Assembly: GCA_964645405.1 (NCBI GenBank)
Contig: CAZYCA010000020.1
Location: 25,925 to 89,924, forward strand
DNA: 64,000 bases
Source: JAMWDF01 sp964645405
Lineage (GTDB): Bacteria; Ratteibacteria; UBA8468; B48-G9; DSTR01
Reading direction: 5' to 3'
Position numbers and translations under genes: made by a program. The notes beneath the pieces were generated by a model that was not told the origin of the DNA, searched no databases, and saw only the letters and a program-made list of their open reading frames with translations. Position 1 is the stretch's first letter. Each line of letters opens with the position of its first letter. Positions 25,716 through 34,176 of the stretch are shown here, in pieces.

Positions 25716-26203
25716 TTTCCCCCCATTTTTTCATGTGTCTAATATCAAGCTTACCTTTTTGTGCCTCTAGTATATCTCTTACATCCTCCAAATCCCTGTG
25801 TCTTCTTGAAATCAGTTTATAAAGTATCAAATCCTCTGGAGAAATAAGTGGAAGTTCCAAATCCCATACCTTTATTTTTCTTTTCCTAAAAAGAACTGAA
25901 TGAGAGAATTCTCCCCTTGCGATAAAAACATCTATATAAATTCCTCCCTTCCCTGTCGGATATTCATTTAAGAGAACGCACTGGCTTTCTTTTGTCATAC
26001 TTAAAGTTTTCCCCTGCAACTTTCTTCAAAAATTGATTCACATCCCTCGTCTCAATCCCTAAAAGAATATCAATATCATAAGTGGCCCTGGGATTTCCCC
26101 GGGTGCTGCAGGCAATTCCTCCCATAAAAGCCAAATTTAGCTGTTTTGTTTCTGATATTTTCAGAATCTTCCTGATGATCTCCACAAGAGAAAGGGAAAT
26201 CAT
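25693..26203 (-). pseudogene. AbiEii/DUF6036-like nucleotidyltransferase split by a frameshift
   Basis: Two overlapping leftward frames make one protein. The first (from ATG 26203) holds AFMGGIACSTRGNPRATYDIDILLG and FLKKVAGENFKYDKRKP, i.e. a GGxA...R.T.DID catalytic block, and stops at 25964. The second frame continues with LLNEYPTGKGGIYIDVFIAR (third acidic residue) and SPEDLILYKLISRRHRDLEDVRDIL, ending at 25693. A single-base shift between about 25990 and 26015 restores one protein of about 170 residues. Such proteins are toxins or antitoxins in abortive-infection-type systems. It overlaps the upstream small gene by 4 bases. Real decay versus sequence error cannot be told. Confidence 0.6.
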
Positions 26204-26397
26204 GATAGTTGAGAAAAAACCCGGCGATTAAGTTTGGATTTTTTCTTTATTAAACTATTCGACTTATAAAAGGCCTTTCTTTGAGCAACAGAGGGTTTTT
26301 CTCCAGGTCCTCCTTTTGATAATTCGAAAGAAAAATCACACAATTCAAGCCAGCGCCTTATTTTCTCTTCCTGCGTATTTCTTTCAAAATGCTTCAT
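26200..26397 (-). CDS. Small basic protein upstream of the broken nucleotidyltransferase
   Basis: 65 residues from ATG 26397 (a GTG at 26421 would add 8). The sequence EKIRRWLELCDFSFELSKGG followed by a basic C-terminus (SLIKKKSKLNRRVFSQL) is not one I recognise. Its stop overlaps the nucleotidyltransferase start, so the two were probably a bicistronic module, with this as the possible partner. It could also be a chance frame. Confidence 0.45.
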   Translation of the reverse strand: MKHFERNTQEEKIRRWLELCDFSFELSKGGPGEKPSVAQRKAFYKSNSLIKKKSKLNRRVFSQLS

Positions 26398-26438
26398 CGT
26401 TTTGCCCTTTTTTGCCGCCACCGCAGGGATAATAAGGA

Positions 26439-27296
26439 CTACTGGAACTGGCCGGTATCAATCCATTCTTTTTTCAGCACGGACCAGAAATCCATTGCCA
26501 GTTCCTTTAAAACATACTGGTAAGGTAACCATCCGTAACCTTCTTCGCCCCAGTTTTTTCCCCAGGAGTTGCGGATTAACAATGCACCTTCAGTTTCCTC
26601 TCCGCTGTAGCTATTCCTGATGCGGACGTTATCGTGGTAGCCGACAGCCATTACTGCATGCCCGCCCAGAATTTTCTCTCCCGGAGAAGGGAAAGGGATC
26701 TGGCCGGTTTTTTCTGCCTGGTCTATGGAACTATAAACGGTAAAGCCGAAGATAACCGGGTGCCCCTGGTTCAGGTATGATTTCAAACTGTTTAATACTG
26801 CCGTAGTTGATAACCCGGTGGCGTCATGTCGGAAGTAAAGAATAGTCTGATAGTTCTGCGCAAAAGCATAGCAGAAAGCAGGGGGTTCCTTATCAAAAGA
26901 ATCAGGGTCATCTGTATATGGCCAGTAATCTTCAGGAGGTACACCAAAGAGAACCATCGCGCCAATCGTGCTTCTTAAGAAAGCCCCTGTATCTCCTTTA
27001 ACCTTCATCAAATTGCGGGTGACTTTATAAAGGAAAAGTCTGGAGGCATCAAGGTGCTTACCAAAGGATTTCCTTTCGTAATATTCAATGACACCTGCCC
27101 CGGCGTGCGCAGTACAGGAACCTAATCTACCCTGGTTTTCTACCGGGGAACACCACAAACGTAAATCAACTTTTTTTGAAATTTTCACTGGCCTGGTGAT
27201 ATTCTGGAAAAGTCCCTGGATTTGTTTTGTTTGTTCTGTATAGTCGCGATAATCAGGATAATCCGGCAGCCAACCGAAACTGAGAGATGTTTTCAT
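26439..27296 (-). CDS. Papain-family (C1) cysteine protease
   Basis: 285-residue C1A-type peptidase without a visible signal peptide or propeptide. All catalytic positions are present: Q55 (oxyanion hole) and nucleophile C61 in VENQGRLGSCTAHA, H213 in LGGHAVMAVGY, and N243 in LIRNSWGKNWGEEGYG. The N-terminus FGWLPDYPDYRDY is typical of the bacterial/archaeal intracellular subfamily. GGAG lies 7 nt before the ATG. It stands alone between the decayed module and the tRNA gene, so its substrate is unknown. Confidence 0.92.
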   Translation of the reverse strand: MKTSLSFGWLPDYPDYRDYTEQTKQIQGLFQNITRPVKISKKVDLRLWCSPVENQGRLGSCTAHAGAGVIEYYERKSFGKHLDASRLFLYKVTRNLMKVKGDTGAFLRSTIGAMVLFGVPPEDYWPYTDDPDSFDKEPPAFCYAFAQNYQTILYFRHDATGLSTTAVLNSLKSYLNQGHPVIFGFTVYSSIDQAEKTGQIPFPSPGEKILGGHAVMAVGYHDNVRIRNSYSGEETEGALLIRNSWGKNWGEEGYGWLPYQYVLKELAMDFWSVLKKEWIDTGQFQ

Positions 27297-27393
27297 CTTT
27301 TTCTCCTGTATTTTCTTAATTTTATTATACCGCAGGTCAGGGAAAATTCAAGATTTCAGCTGTCTGGCAATTTTGCTCTGGGTTTATCAGCAC

Positions 27394-27421
27394 TTGCCTG
27401 CAGGCGCAAAACTTGTATAAT
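27394..27421 (+). promoter_or_regulatory. Promoter of the tRNA-Ala transcript
   Basis: TTGCCT (27394-27399), 16-nt spacer, TATAAT (27416-27421); predicted start near 27428, about 14 nt before the mature tRNA. Confidence 0.6.
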
Positions 27422-27441
27422 ATTAAGGAGACACAGCCAAA

Positions 27442-27513
27442 GGGGATATAGCTCAATGGGAGAGCGTCCGCCTTGCACGCGGAAGGTTGCGGGTTCGACT
27501 CCCGCTATCTCCA
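27442..27513 (+). tRNA. tRNA-Ala (anticodon UGC)
   Basis: 72-nt cloverleaf: acceptor GGGGATA/TATCTCC, D-arm GCTC/GAGC, anticodon stem TCCGC/GCGGA around loop CTTGCAC (anticodon TGC), T-arm GCGGG/CCCGC with TTCGACT, discriminator A. The 3' CCA is not fully encoded (CCG follows the discriminator). It lies upstream of the 23S region but is separated from it by a protein gene, unlike the usual 16S-tRNA-23S spacer. No terminator follows, so the next ORF is probably on the same transcript. Confidence 0.96.
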
Positions 27514-27536
27514 CCGGAATTAGACAGGAGTACTGA

Positions 27537-28928
27537 GTGGAAAAAGATAAAGTTCTGGATAAAACTAAGGTGAGCAGGAAAAAAGAAGTCCATTCTCTGG
27601 TGAGAATTATGACACCAGAAGAGATTGAAAAACAGTTTCTTCCAGAATTGCAGGCTGTCAGTTCCAATTTGTTCAGCATTCTGAAGGCATTGTCACTAAG
27701 GAAAGATAACCTGGGAAGGGAGTTATGCTTTGCTTTAAGCAAGGAAGTGGACAGAGTAGAAACTTTTCTTGATGACTACGGTGCTACCCACAACAAAAAG
27801 TTTTTTTATTTCCGAGAACTGGTTGCTTCTGTTCGCTGGATGGACATCGCTATTTTTCATGCGGTGCACATTCAAGCCCGGATTGACAGTTATGAGCTGG
27901 CTTTGACCGCTAAAGAGAAAAAGCAGTTTCTATCCGAACTTCAACAGGCAACATCCTTTTATGTTTCCAGTTTACTTCGTCTCGGGAAAGCTTTACAGGA
28001 GGAAGCCAGAAAACTGAACCTGACCCTTCCTGAAGGTTCCTACCAGGGAAGCCACGCTTTAGGACTGGAAAGGAAGAGCTTACCGGCTGATTTGGGAGAA
28101 GAATCCGTGGGCAATCAACAGCAGGCAGTTATTGAAATTCTTAAAAAGTTCCTGGAGATAGTAGAAGATTTTTCCTTTTACACAGACTCCATCCGCACCC
28201 CGGACGATATTACGGAGGAAGGGCTGGAAAATTTCCGCTCGGGTTTCAACCGTATCCAGTCACTTTATGATTCTTTTCTTAAGAATACACGGGCGGAAAA
28301 TCAGCTACCAGAATTAAAAAAAGTACGTGGCCATGTTTCTGTTCCCCTGCATCTGCTGGAAATAGGGAGAGCCTTAGTCCATTTTTATGAGAGACATAGC
28401 AACAGGATTAGACTTGATTATTTCTCCTCAAAAATCGCGCATCTGGTTGATAAAACTGAAATAAGGGACAATGTCAAAAACTTCATACTCAAGAAAGCGG
28501 TTAAATTCGTTTCCATAGGGAGAGAAGTTAGCAGTATTATCTTCAGGTCAATGGGCAGTGATCCTGAGGAATATATTCTGGAAACAAAGGCTTTAGTTAT
28601 TCCTGGATACAGGATTGAGGATTTCCATATCCGGCCAATTATGCCTTTAACGCAGATTGCAAGCAGATATAATACTGACAGCTATCTTTTTTTTAACCGT
28701 AACAAATATAATCTGAAAAGTGCGATTGAACTGGCTATAGCGATTCCTGATATTCGGGAAACGCTGAGTGTAGAAAATGCTGTTATTATGATCCGGGGCC
28801 CAAGGAAGGCAGTAAACGAAATAATCAGTTTTCTTGCGGAAAAGTGTGGAGCCTACGAGAAGACTATCACCAGAGAGTTGCTGGAGGTACAGTCAGCAAG
28901 GCTTGACAGGGGAGTCCGGAAGGGGTAA
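27537..28928 (+). CDS. Uncharacterised protein with a C-terminal HPr-like domain
   Basis: 463 residues from GTG 27537, chosen because AGGAG (27526-27530) is 6 nt upstream. Residues 1-350 are mainly helical with no motif I recognise. Residues about 355-445 resemble a phosphocarrier HPr fold: FHIRPIMPLTQIASRYNTDSYL places H364 where HPr has its phosphorylated histidine (GLHARP), followed by a lysine-serine helix region (NLKSAIELAI) and a last strand-helix pair (AVIMIRGPRKAVNEIISFL). The match is by eye; if right, the N-terminal part may sense or use the phosphoryl state. It sits between tRNA-Ala and the 23S promoter. Confidence 0.65.
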   Translation: MEKDKVLDKTKVSRKKEVHSLVRIMTPEEIEKQFLPELQAVSSNLFSILKALSLRKDNLGRELCFALSKEVDRVETFLDDYGATHNKKFFYFRELVASVRWMDIAIFHAVHIQARIDSYELALTAKEKKQFLSELQQATSFYVSSLLRLGKALQEEARKLNLTLPEGSYQGSHALGLERKSLPADLGEESVGNQQQAVIEILKKFLEIVEDFSFYTDSIRTPDDITEEGLENFRSGFNRIQSLYDSFLKNTRAENQLPELKKVRGHVSVPLHLLEIGRALVHFYERHSNRIRLDYFSSKIAHLVDKTEIRDNVKNFILKKAVKFVSIGREVSSIIFRSMGSDPEEYILETKALVIPGYRIEDFHIRPIMPLTQIASRYNTDSYLFFNRNKYNLKSAIELAIAIPDIRETLSVENAVIMIRGPRKAVNEIISFLAEKCGAYEKTITRELLEVQSARLDRGVRKG

Positions 28929-28987
28929 AATAAGCAGTGTAAAATGCAGTCTTGAGCTCTGCTGTCAGAAGGTGTATCCTTAATCTC

Positions 28988-29017
28988 TTGACACTGGATG
29001 TCTCAGGTTGTTATAAT
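28988..29017 (+). promoter_or_regulatory. 23S rRNA promoter
   Basis: Perfect TTGACA (28988-28993) and TATAAT (29012-29017) with an 18-nt spacer, predicted start near 29024, about 37 nt before the mature 23S 5' end. The strongest promoter-like sequence in the window. Confidence 0.85.
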
Positions 29018-29036
29018 ATACTGCAGAATAAAAACT

Positions 29037-29048
29037 TGTTCTTTGACA
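29037..29048 (+). promoter_or_regulatory. boxA-like rRNA antitermination site
   Basis: TGTTCTTTGACA between the promoter and the 23S gene closely matches bacterial boxA (TGCTCTTTAACA), where NusB/NusE load to protect rRNA transcription from termination. Confidence 0.65.
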
Positions 29049-29060
29049 ATTTGAATTTAT
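29048..29060 (+). repeat. 5' arm of the 23S processing stem
   Basis: AATTTGAATTTAT is exactly complementary to ATAAATTCAAATT at 33069-33081. With the terminal 23S helix GGTCAAGC/GCTTGACC it makes a perfect 21-bp stem closing the precursor, the expected RNase III substrate. It also fixes the mature ends used here. Confidence 0.8.
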
Positions 29061-29294
29061 GGTCAAGCTACGAAGGGCATACGACGGATGCCTTGGCGAG
29101 ACCTGGCGATGAAGGGCGTGGTAGGCTGCGATAAGCCCCGGGGAGGTGCGAACAACCTTTGATCCGGGGATTCCCGAATGGGGTAACCTACTCTGAAGTA
29201 ATTCAGAGTATTCCGCCATGAATCCATAGTGACGGAAGGCGAACCGGGGGAAGTGAACCATCTCAGTACCCCGAGGAAAAGAAAAAGAGTATTT

Positions 29295-29326
<32 letters not shown>

Positions 29327-29602
29327 GAGCCTAAACCGGATAGCAGTGATAGCGTAGGCGCGTTTGGTATCCGGGGTTGCAGGGCCTGGCACGAGGGAGC
29401 CTACTCTCTCATCAGGTGCAAAAGTCTTCAGAATTAGTTGAATGACCTGGAAAGGTCAACCAGAGAGGGTGAAAGTCCCGTAAACGAAAATTCTGGAGAG
29501 CCTGAGTCAGGTACCTAAGTACCACGAAGAAACCGAGGAACTTCGTGGGAATCCACCCTGACCACGGGGTAAGGCTAAATACACGGTCTCGACCGATAGT
29601 GC

Positions 29603-29634
<32 letters not shown>

Positions 29635-30208
29635 CCGGGAGGGGAGTGAAATAGAACCTGAAATCGTATGCCTACAAGCAGTCGGAGTCTGCCGCAAGGC
29701 AGATGACGGCGTGCCTATTGAAGAATGAGCCGGCGAGTTACTGGCTGTGGCAAGGTTAATCCGCCCAAGCGGAGGAGCCGAAGCGAAAGCGAGTGGTCCT
29801 AACCGGGCCCATCAGTCGCAGTCAGTAGACCCGAAGCTGAGCGATCTACCCATGGCCAGGGTGAACCCATCTTAACGGATGGGGGAGGCCCGAACCGGTG
29901 GCTGTTGCAAAAACCTCGGATGAGTTGTGGGTAGGAGTGAAAGGCTAATCAAGCTCAGTGATAGCTGGTTCTCCCCGAAATGACTTTAGGGTCAGCCTTG
30001 CGCGAACAACGGTGGGGGTAGAGCACTGATAGGGCAAGGTTTGCCATAGGTAAACCAAGTTCTTTCAAACTCCGAATACCATCGTTGAATACGCAGGAGT
30101 GAGAGTGTGAGGGCTAAGCTTCATGCTCAAAAGGGATTCAGCCCAGACCATCAGCTAAGGCCCCTAATTTCAGGCTAAGTGGTAAAGGAGGTGGGGTTGC
30201 ATAGACAA

Positions 30209-30239
<31 letters not shown>

Positions 30240-31086
30240 TAAAGAAAGCGTAACAGCTCACTGGTCGATGTGATCCTGCGCCAACAATTCAACGGGGCTC
30301 AAGCCTGAAGCCGAAGCTATGGGTTGTCTTACTCCGGTAAGACAGCGGTAGGGGAGCATTCCCTGGCAGCGAAGTTTCTCCGTGAGGAGGGATGGAGCCA
30401 AGGGAAGAGAGAATGCCGGCATAAGTAGCGAAAATTCCGGTGAGAATCCGGAACGCCGAAAGCCTAAGGTTTCCTGGGGAAGGTTCGTCCACCCAGGGTT
30501 AGGCGGAGCTAAGCCGAGGCCGAAAGGCGTAGGTGATGCACAGCCGGTTAATATTCCGGCCCCACCTGATAGACGTTATCACTGAAGGGGGGACGGAGCA
30601 GGATAGACCAGACGGCGAAGGCCGATTCAACTCTGGAGGTTCGCCTGTGGCAAATCCATGGGCACAAGGGCCAAAGGAGGAGTACGAGCCCGACCGCAAG
30701 GAAGGGTGAGTGGTCGAATCATGCTCCCAAGAAAAGCCTCGTAGGGAGTCTGTCAGGTGTCCGTACTGCAATCCGACACAGGTAGGCTGGGGGAGTACCC
30801 TAAGGCGCGCGAAAGAACCCTCACTAAGGAACTCGGCAAAATAGCCCCGTAACTTCGGGAGAAGGGGTGCCTGAGTAAGGTGATGTTTAACCACAATATC
30901 ATCTGAAAGGGCCGCAGTGAAATGGCTCCCGGGACTGTTTACCAAAAACACAGGACTCTGCTAACTCGTAAGAGGAAGTATAGGGTCTGACAAGTGCCCG
31001 GCGCCGGAAGGTTAAGGGGAGTTGTCAACCATCGCAAGATGGGGAAGCAACAAACCTAAGCCCTGGCAAGCGGCGGCCGTAACTAT

Positions 31087-31355
31087 AGAGTGGACCGCTG
31101 TAGTTTCGTTAACAAATCTGGCTATATGCTGGGAAATCTCGTCAGTCCTGACCTACTCGCCAGCTGCAGTATGCATTGGCAGTAACAAAGGTCAGGTAGA
31201 GACAATCAGCAGGAAAGAATCACCGTCTGGTGATAATCCTCAGAGACTATACGCCAGACCCCGATTTGTCGGGGAAGAGATAGTCCGACCTGTCTGGTGA
31301 CAGACAGAGTGGGTAACAATCCCACCGTTCGCTCCAGGCGAACAGTAACATTATG
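31087..31355 (+). other. Group I intron 1 in 23S rRNA (L1917 position), no ORF
   Basis: 269-nt insertion after the exon ...GTAACTAT, ending with G before AACGGTCC. The 5' exon AACTAT (31081-31086) pairs with GTAGTT (31100-31105) with a terminal U.G, forming P1; the 3' exon CGGTCC (31358-31363) pairs with GGACCG (31092-31097), forming P10. P and Q elements (GCTGGGAAA, AATCAGCAGG), R (CAGAGACTATACGCC, 31241-31255) and S (AAGAGATAGTCCG, 31275-31287) are present; P7 is GACTAT/ATAGTC. The site corresponds to position 1917 of E. coli 23S, where Coxiella carries an intron. It encodes no endonuclease. The intron should self-splice. Confidence 0.9.
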
Positions 31356-31369
31356 AACGGTCCTAAGGT

Positions 31370-32096
31370 ATGAACATGCCTTAGTAAAATCTGGCTATAT
31401 GCTGGGAAATCCCGCAAAGTCAGCGGTACAAACTCGAAGTAGTGAGTTGTAACAATCCGTTGAATAGGGATAATCAGCAGGAAAGATTTCTAACCAGAGG
31501 AGATTGGTATGAATAATGTGCCGGAGAAAATTGGGTATTATCTGGCTGGTTTTGCCGATGGAGAGGGAAGTTTCAACATATCCTTCAGTCCAAGAGTGGA
31601 TTTTCAGATACCCTGGAAGGTATCACTTTGCTTCAATATATCACAGAAAGAGCGGGTTATCCTTTGTCTTTTCAAACGCTATCTGGGTTGCGGAACGATA
31701 AGAAGCAGACCGGATGGCGTGTGGTATTATGAAGTGAATAATCTCAACGCGCTCTTGGAAAAGGTTATCCCTTTCTTCAAGAAATACCGCTTTCTCTCTG
31801 CTAAGAAAAAAAGAGACTTTTCAAAGTTCTGTCAGGTGGCTGAGATGATGAAACAAAATCTTCATCTTACCAGGGACGGAATAGAGAAAATTCTCGAAAT
31901 ACGGAGAGAAATGAACGAAGGCGGTAAGAGAAAATACCCGGAAGAAGAAATACTCCAGAGGTTAGAAAAATCCTCAGAGACTGTACGCCAGAGTCCACAG
32001 ATGGATAAGATACAGTCCGTACCTCACGGCAACGTGAGGAGGCCGGCAGAAATGACCGGCTCGTCCCTGTTCAGTCAGGGGAAGGTAACAGAGTAG
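31370..32096 (+). mobile_element. Group I intron 2 in 23S rRNA (L1931 position), encodes a homing endonuclease
   Basis: 727-nt insertion after AACGGTCCTAAGGT, ending with G before AGCGAAATTCC. P1 pairs exon CTAAGGT (31363-31369) with GCCTTAG (31378-31384), seven pairs ending in U.G. It shares a 25-nt identical segment with intron 1 (31387-31411 versus 31114-31138) and the Q block AATCAGCAGGAAAGA. R and S follow the ORF insertion: P7 is GACTGTA (31979-31985)/TACAGTC (32011-32017), a compensatory change relative to intron 1. The ORF starts between Q and R, in the P6 region. The position corresponds to 1931 in E. coli 23S, the site of the known Thermotoga intron. Confidence 0.92.
31509..32096 (+). 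CDS. LAGLIDADG homing endonuclease of group I intron 2
   Basis: 195 residues with one LAGLIDADG motif, YLAGFADGEGSFNISF near residue 11, so it should act as a homodimer that cuts intronless 23S alleles to spread the intron. The single-motif fold continues with ISQKERVILCLFKRYLGCG and a second beta region, ending near residue 130; residues beyond about 155 are encoded by ribozyme core sequence (R, S and 3' elements) and may be dispensable. The stop TAG at 32094-32096 is the last three bases of the intron. SD AGAGGAG lies 6 nt before the ATG. Confidence 0.92.
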   Translation: MNNVPEKIGYYLAGFADGEGSFNISFSPRVDFQIPWKVSLCFNISQKERVILCLFKRYLGCGTIRSRPDGVWYYEVNNLNALLEKVIPFFKKYRFLSAKKKRDFSKFCQVAEMMKQNLHLTRDGIEKILEIRREMNEGGKRKYPEEEILQRLEKSSETVRQSPQMDKIQSVPHGNVRRPAEMTGSSLFSQGKVTE

Positions 32097-32526
32097 AGCG
32101 AAATTCCTTGTCGGGTGAGTTCCGACCCGCACGAATCTTGTAACCACGGGAGCGCTGTCTCGGTGAGGGGTTCGGCGAAATTGTGATACTCGTGAAGACT
32201 CGATTTACCCGCGGCAAGACGAAAAGACCCCGGAACCTTTACTGTACCCTGCTATTGGGTTTTAACTCAATATGCGTAGTATAGGTGGGAGGCTGTGAAT
32301 CCCGGATTCCGGTTCGGGAGGAGCCGTCAGTGAAATACCACTCTTATTGATTTGAAATTCTAACCTGAACCTGTACAACCAGGCCAGGGACAGTGGCAGG
32401 GGGGCAGTTTGACTGGGGCGGTTGCCTCCTAAAGAGTAACGGAGGCGTCCAAAGGTCTCCTCAGGCTGGTTGGCAATCAGCCGTTGAGTATAAAGGCAAA
32501 AGGGGGCCTGACTGCGAGACTGACGG

Positions 32527-32561
<35 letters not shown>

Positions 32562-32571
32562 ATGGTACCGA

Positions 32572-32626
<55 letters not shown>

Positions 32627-32644
32627 CTGCCCAAGAGTTCACAT

Positions 32645-32694
<50 letters not shown>

Positions 32695-32740
32695 GAGTAG
32701 GTCCCAAGGGTTGGTCTGTTCGCCCATTAAAGCGGTACGT

Positions 32741-32781
<41 letters not shown>

Positions 32782-32811
32782 TGCCGTGGGCGCAGGAGGT
32801 TTGAAGAGGAG

Positions 32812-32843
<32 letters not shown>

Positions 32844-33085
32844 GACCTCTGGTGTACCAGCTATTCCGCCCGGAGTAGGCGCTGGGTAGCCATGTCCGGA
32901 AAGGATAAGCGCTGAAAGCATCTAAGTGCGAAGCCTGCCTCAAGATGAGACCTCCCTCCGCCGCAAGGCGGACTGAAGGTTCCCTGAAGACTACAGGGTT
33001 GATAGGCCCCGTGTGTAAGACCCGTAAGGGTTTAAGCTGAGGGGTACTAATAACCGTGAGGCTTGACCATAAATTCAAATTTTTC

Positions 33086-33119
33086 GGGCAGAGCTTAACG
33101 CTCTGCCCTTTTCTTTTTT
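33086..33119 (+). terminator. Rho-independent terminator of the 23S gene
   Basis: Stem GGGCAGAGC (33086-33094), loop TTAAC, stem GCTCTGCCC (33100-33108), then TTTTCTTTTTT. It follows the processing stem directly, leaving no room for a 5S gene. Confidence 0.93.
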
Positions 33120-33142
33120 CTACACCCAGAATACGGAATTTT

Positions 33143-34063
33143 CTATCTCAGCGGTTCTGAGTGGACGGTAACTTCACAGTCAGGAATTTCCTTTTTGATA
33201 GCCTCTTCTATCCGGCTGGCTTCAGCATGGGCTTCTTTCAGGCTACTACCTCCAGCACGACGTACATGCATGGTAATTTCCAGTCTGCCTGAATAATCAT
33301 GGACATGGATATGGTGCACGTCCTGGATGCCCATTGCGGAAAGAATAGCGCGAATATTTTTTTCCAGCTCAGGATGGGGTGCTTCTCCCAACAATACACT
33401 CCCACTTTCAAAAATCAATTGAATACCTGTAACAACAATCAAAAGAGAGACAAACATCCCCAGCAAACCGTCAATCTTTACCACACCAAAAGGAAGAAGA
33501 AGAAAACTGATCAGGACAAGGACGGTGGCTAAGGAATCACTTCTATGGTGCCAGGCGTCTGCTTTGAGGGACTGGTAACCAGAAATTTGGTAAAGAGTCA
33601 GAGCGAAAATTGCCAAAAATTCCTTCAGGAGAATAGAAATTAGCAAAACAGGAATAACAATAACTGCCAGACTTAGTCTCACCGGATAGGGATGGAGAAA
33701 TCTTCGCACAGAAGTCACGAAAAATTCGTATCCTGCCACACACAAAAGTGTGGCCATGATGATACCCACTATTTTTTCTACTCTTCCATGACCAAAAGGA
33801 TGTCTGCTATCAGCAGGCCGGGAAGACAGGAAAAAACCAACAATAATAAGCGCTGAGGTGGCTACATCGCTGAGAGTATGGAAAGAATCAGCTTTCAAGG
33901 CGATACTTCCGGTCTTGTTTCCGAGAATAAATTTCCCTGCAAAGACCAAAAGGTTCACCACAATACTGAGCCACCCTTCCAGATAACCATAGAAGGAGGA
34001 TGGTTTTTTCTCCAGTCGGGATTTTTTCACCAGCCAGTTAGAAACTGTATTGAATGGGTTCAT
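33143..34063 (-). CDS. Cation diffusion facilitator (CDF) metal exporter
   Basis: 306-residue inner-membrane metal/proton antiporter with six membrane helices and a C-terminal cytosolic metal-binding domain. Metal-site motifs are KADSFHTLSD in helix 2 (HxxxD, near residues 55-64) and KADAWHHRSD in helix 5 (near 165-174). The C-terminus has HHIHVHDYSGRLEITMHV. GGAG lies 9 nt before the ATG. It is divergent from the feo operon and may export iron, manganese or zinc; proximity to feo favours iron but this is inference. Confidence 0.93.
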   Translation of the reverse strand: MNPFNTVSNWLVKKSRLEKKPSSFYGYLEGWLSIVVNLLVFAGKFILGNKTGSIALKADSFHTLSDVATSALIIVGFFLSSRPADSRHPFGHGRVEKIVGIIMATLLCVAGYEFFVTSVRRFLHPYPVRLSLAVIVIPVLLISILLKEFLAIFALTLYQISGYQSLKADAWHHRSDSLATVLVLISFLLLPFGVVKIDGLLGMFVSLLIVVTGIQLIFESGSVLLGEAPHPELEKNIRAILSAMGIQDVHHIHVHDYSGRLEITMHVRRAGGSSLKEAHAEASRIEEAIKKEIPDCEVTVHSEPLR

Positions 34064-34082
34064 GGCAAAAAACTCCTTTTAT

Positions 34083-34091
34083 ATTATACCA
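34083..34091 (-). promoter_or_regulatory. Extended -10 promoter of the CDF gene
   Basis: Leftward TGGTATAAT (34091-34083), an extended -10 box, about 20 nt upstream of the CDF ATG; no convincing -35 box. It is divergent from the feo promoter. Confidence 0.45.
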
Positions 34092-34111
34092 CAGTTGTTA
34101 GACCTGGCGGG

Positions 34112-34140
34112 TTGACGGAGAGAAAACAAAAGGCTATGAT
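34112..34140 (+). promoter_or_regulatory. Promoter of the feoAB-dtxR operon
   Basis: TTGACG (34112-34117), 17-nt spacer, TATGAT (34135-34140); predicted start near 34147, inside the palindrome that follows. Confidence 0.75.
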
Positions 34141-34141
34141 A

Positions 34142-34163
34142 AAAGTTAGATGTATCTAACTTT
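34142..34163. promoter_or_regulatory. Palindromic operator, likely DtxR-family iron box
   Basis: AAAGTTAGAT-GT-ATCTAACTTT: perfect 10-bp arms with a 2-nt centre, placed right over the predicted feo transcription start. Size and symmetry fit a DtxR/IdeR-type dimer site, and a DtxR-family gene is the third gene of the operon, implying iron-dependent autoregulation. Binding is inferred. Confidence 0.75.
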
Positions 34164-34176
34164 CGGGGAATGATAA

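Noticed and set aside
25400..25822. 140-codon rightward ORF, hydrophobic, leucine/serine-rich
   Set aside because: It is antisense to the nucleotidyltransferase fragments and has no SD or family resemblance.
5383..26421. A full genomic island with attachment sites
   Set aside because: Accessory content is evident but no integrase, tRNA-adjacent direct repeat or clear border was found; tRNA-Ala at 27442 has no repeated 3' end in the window that I could see.
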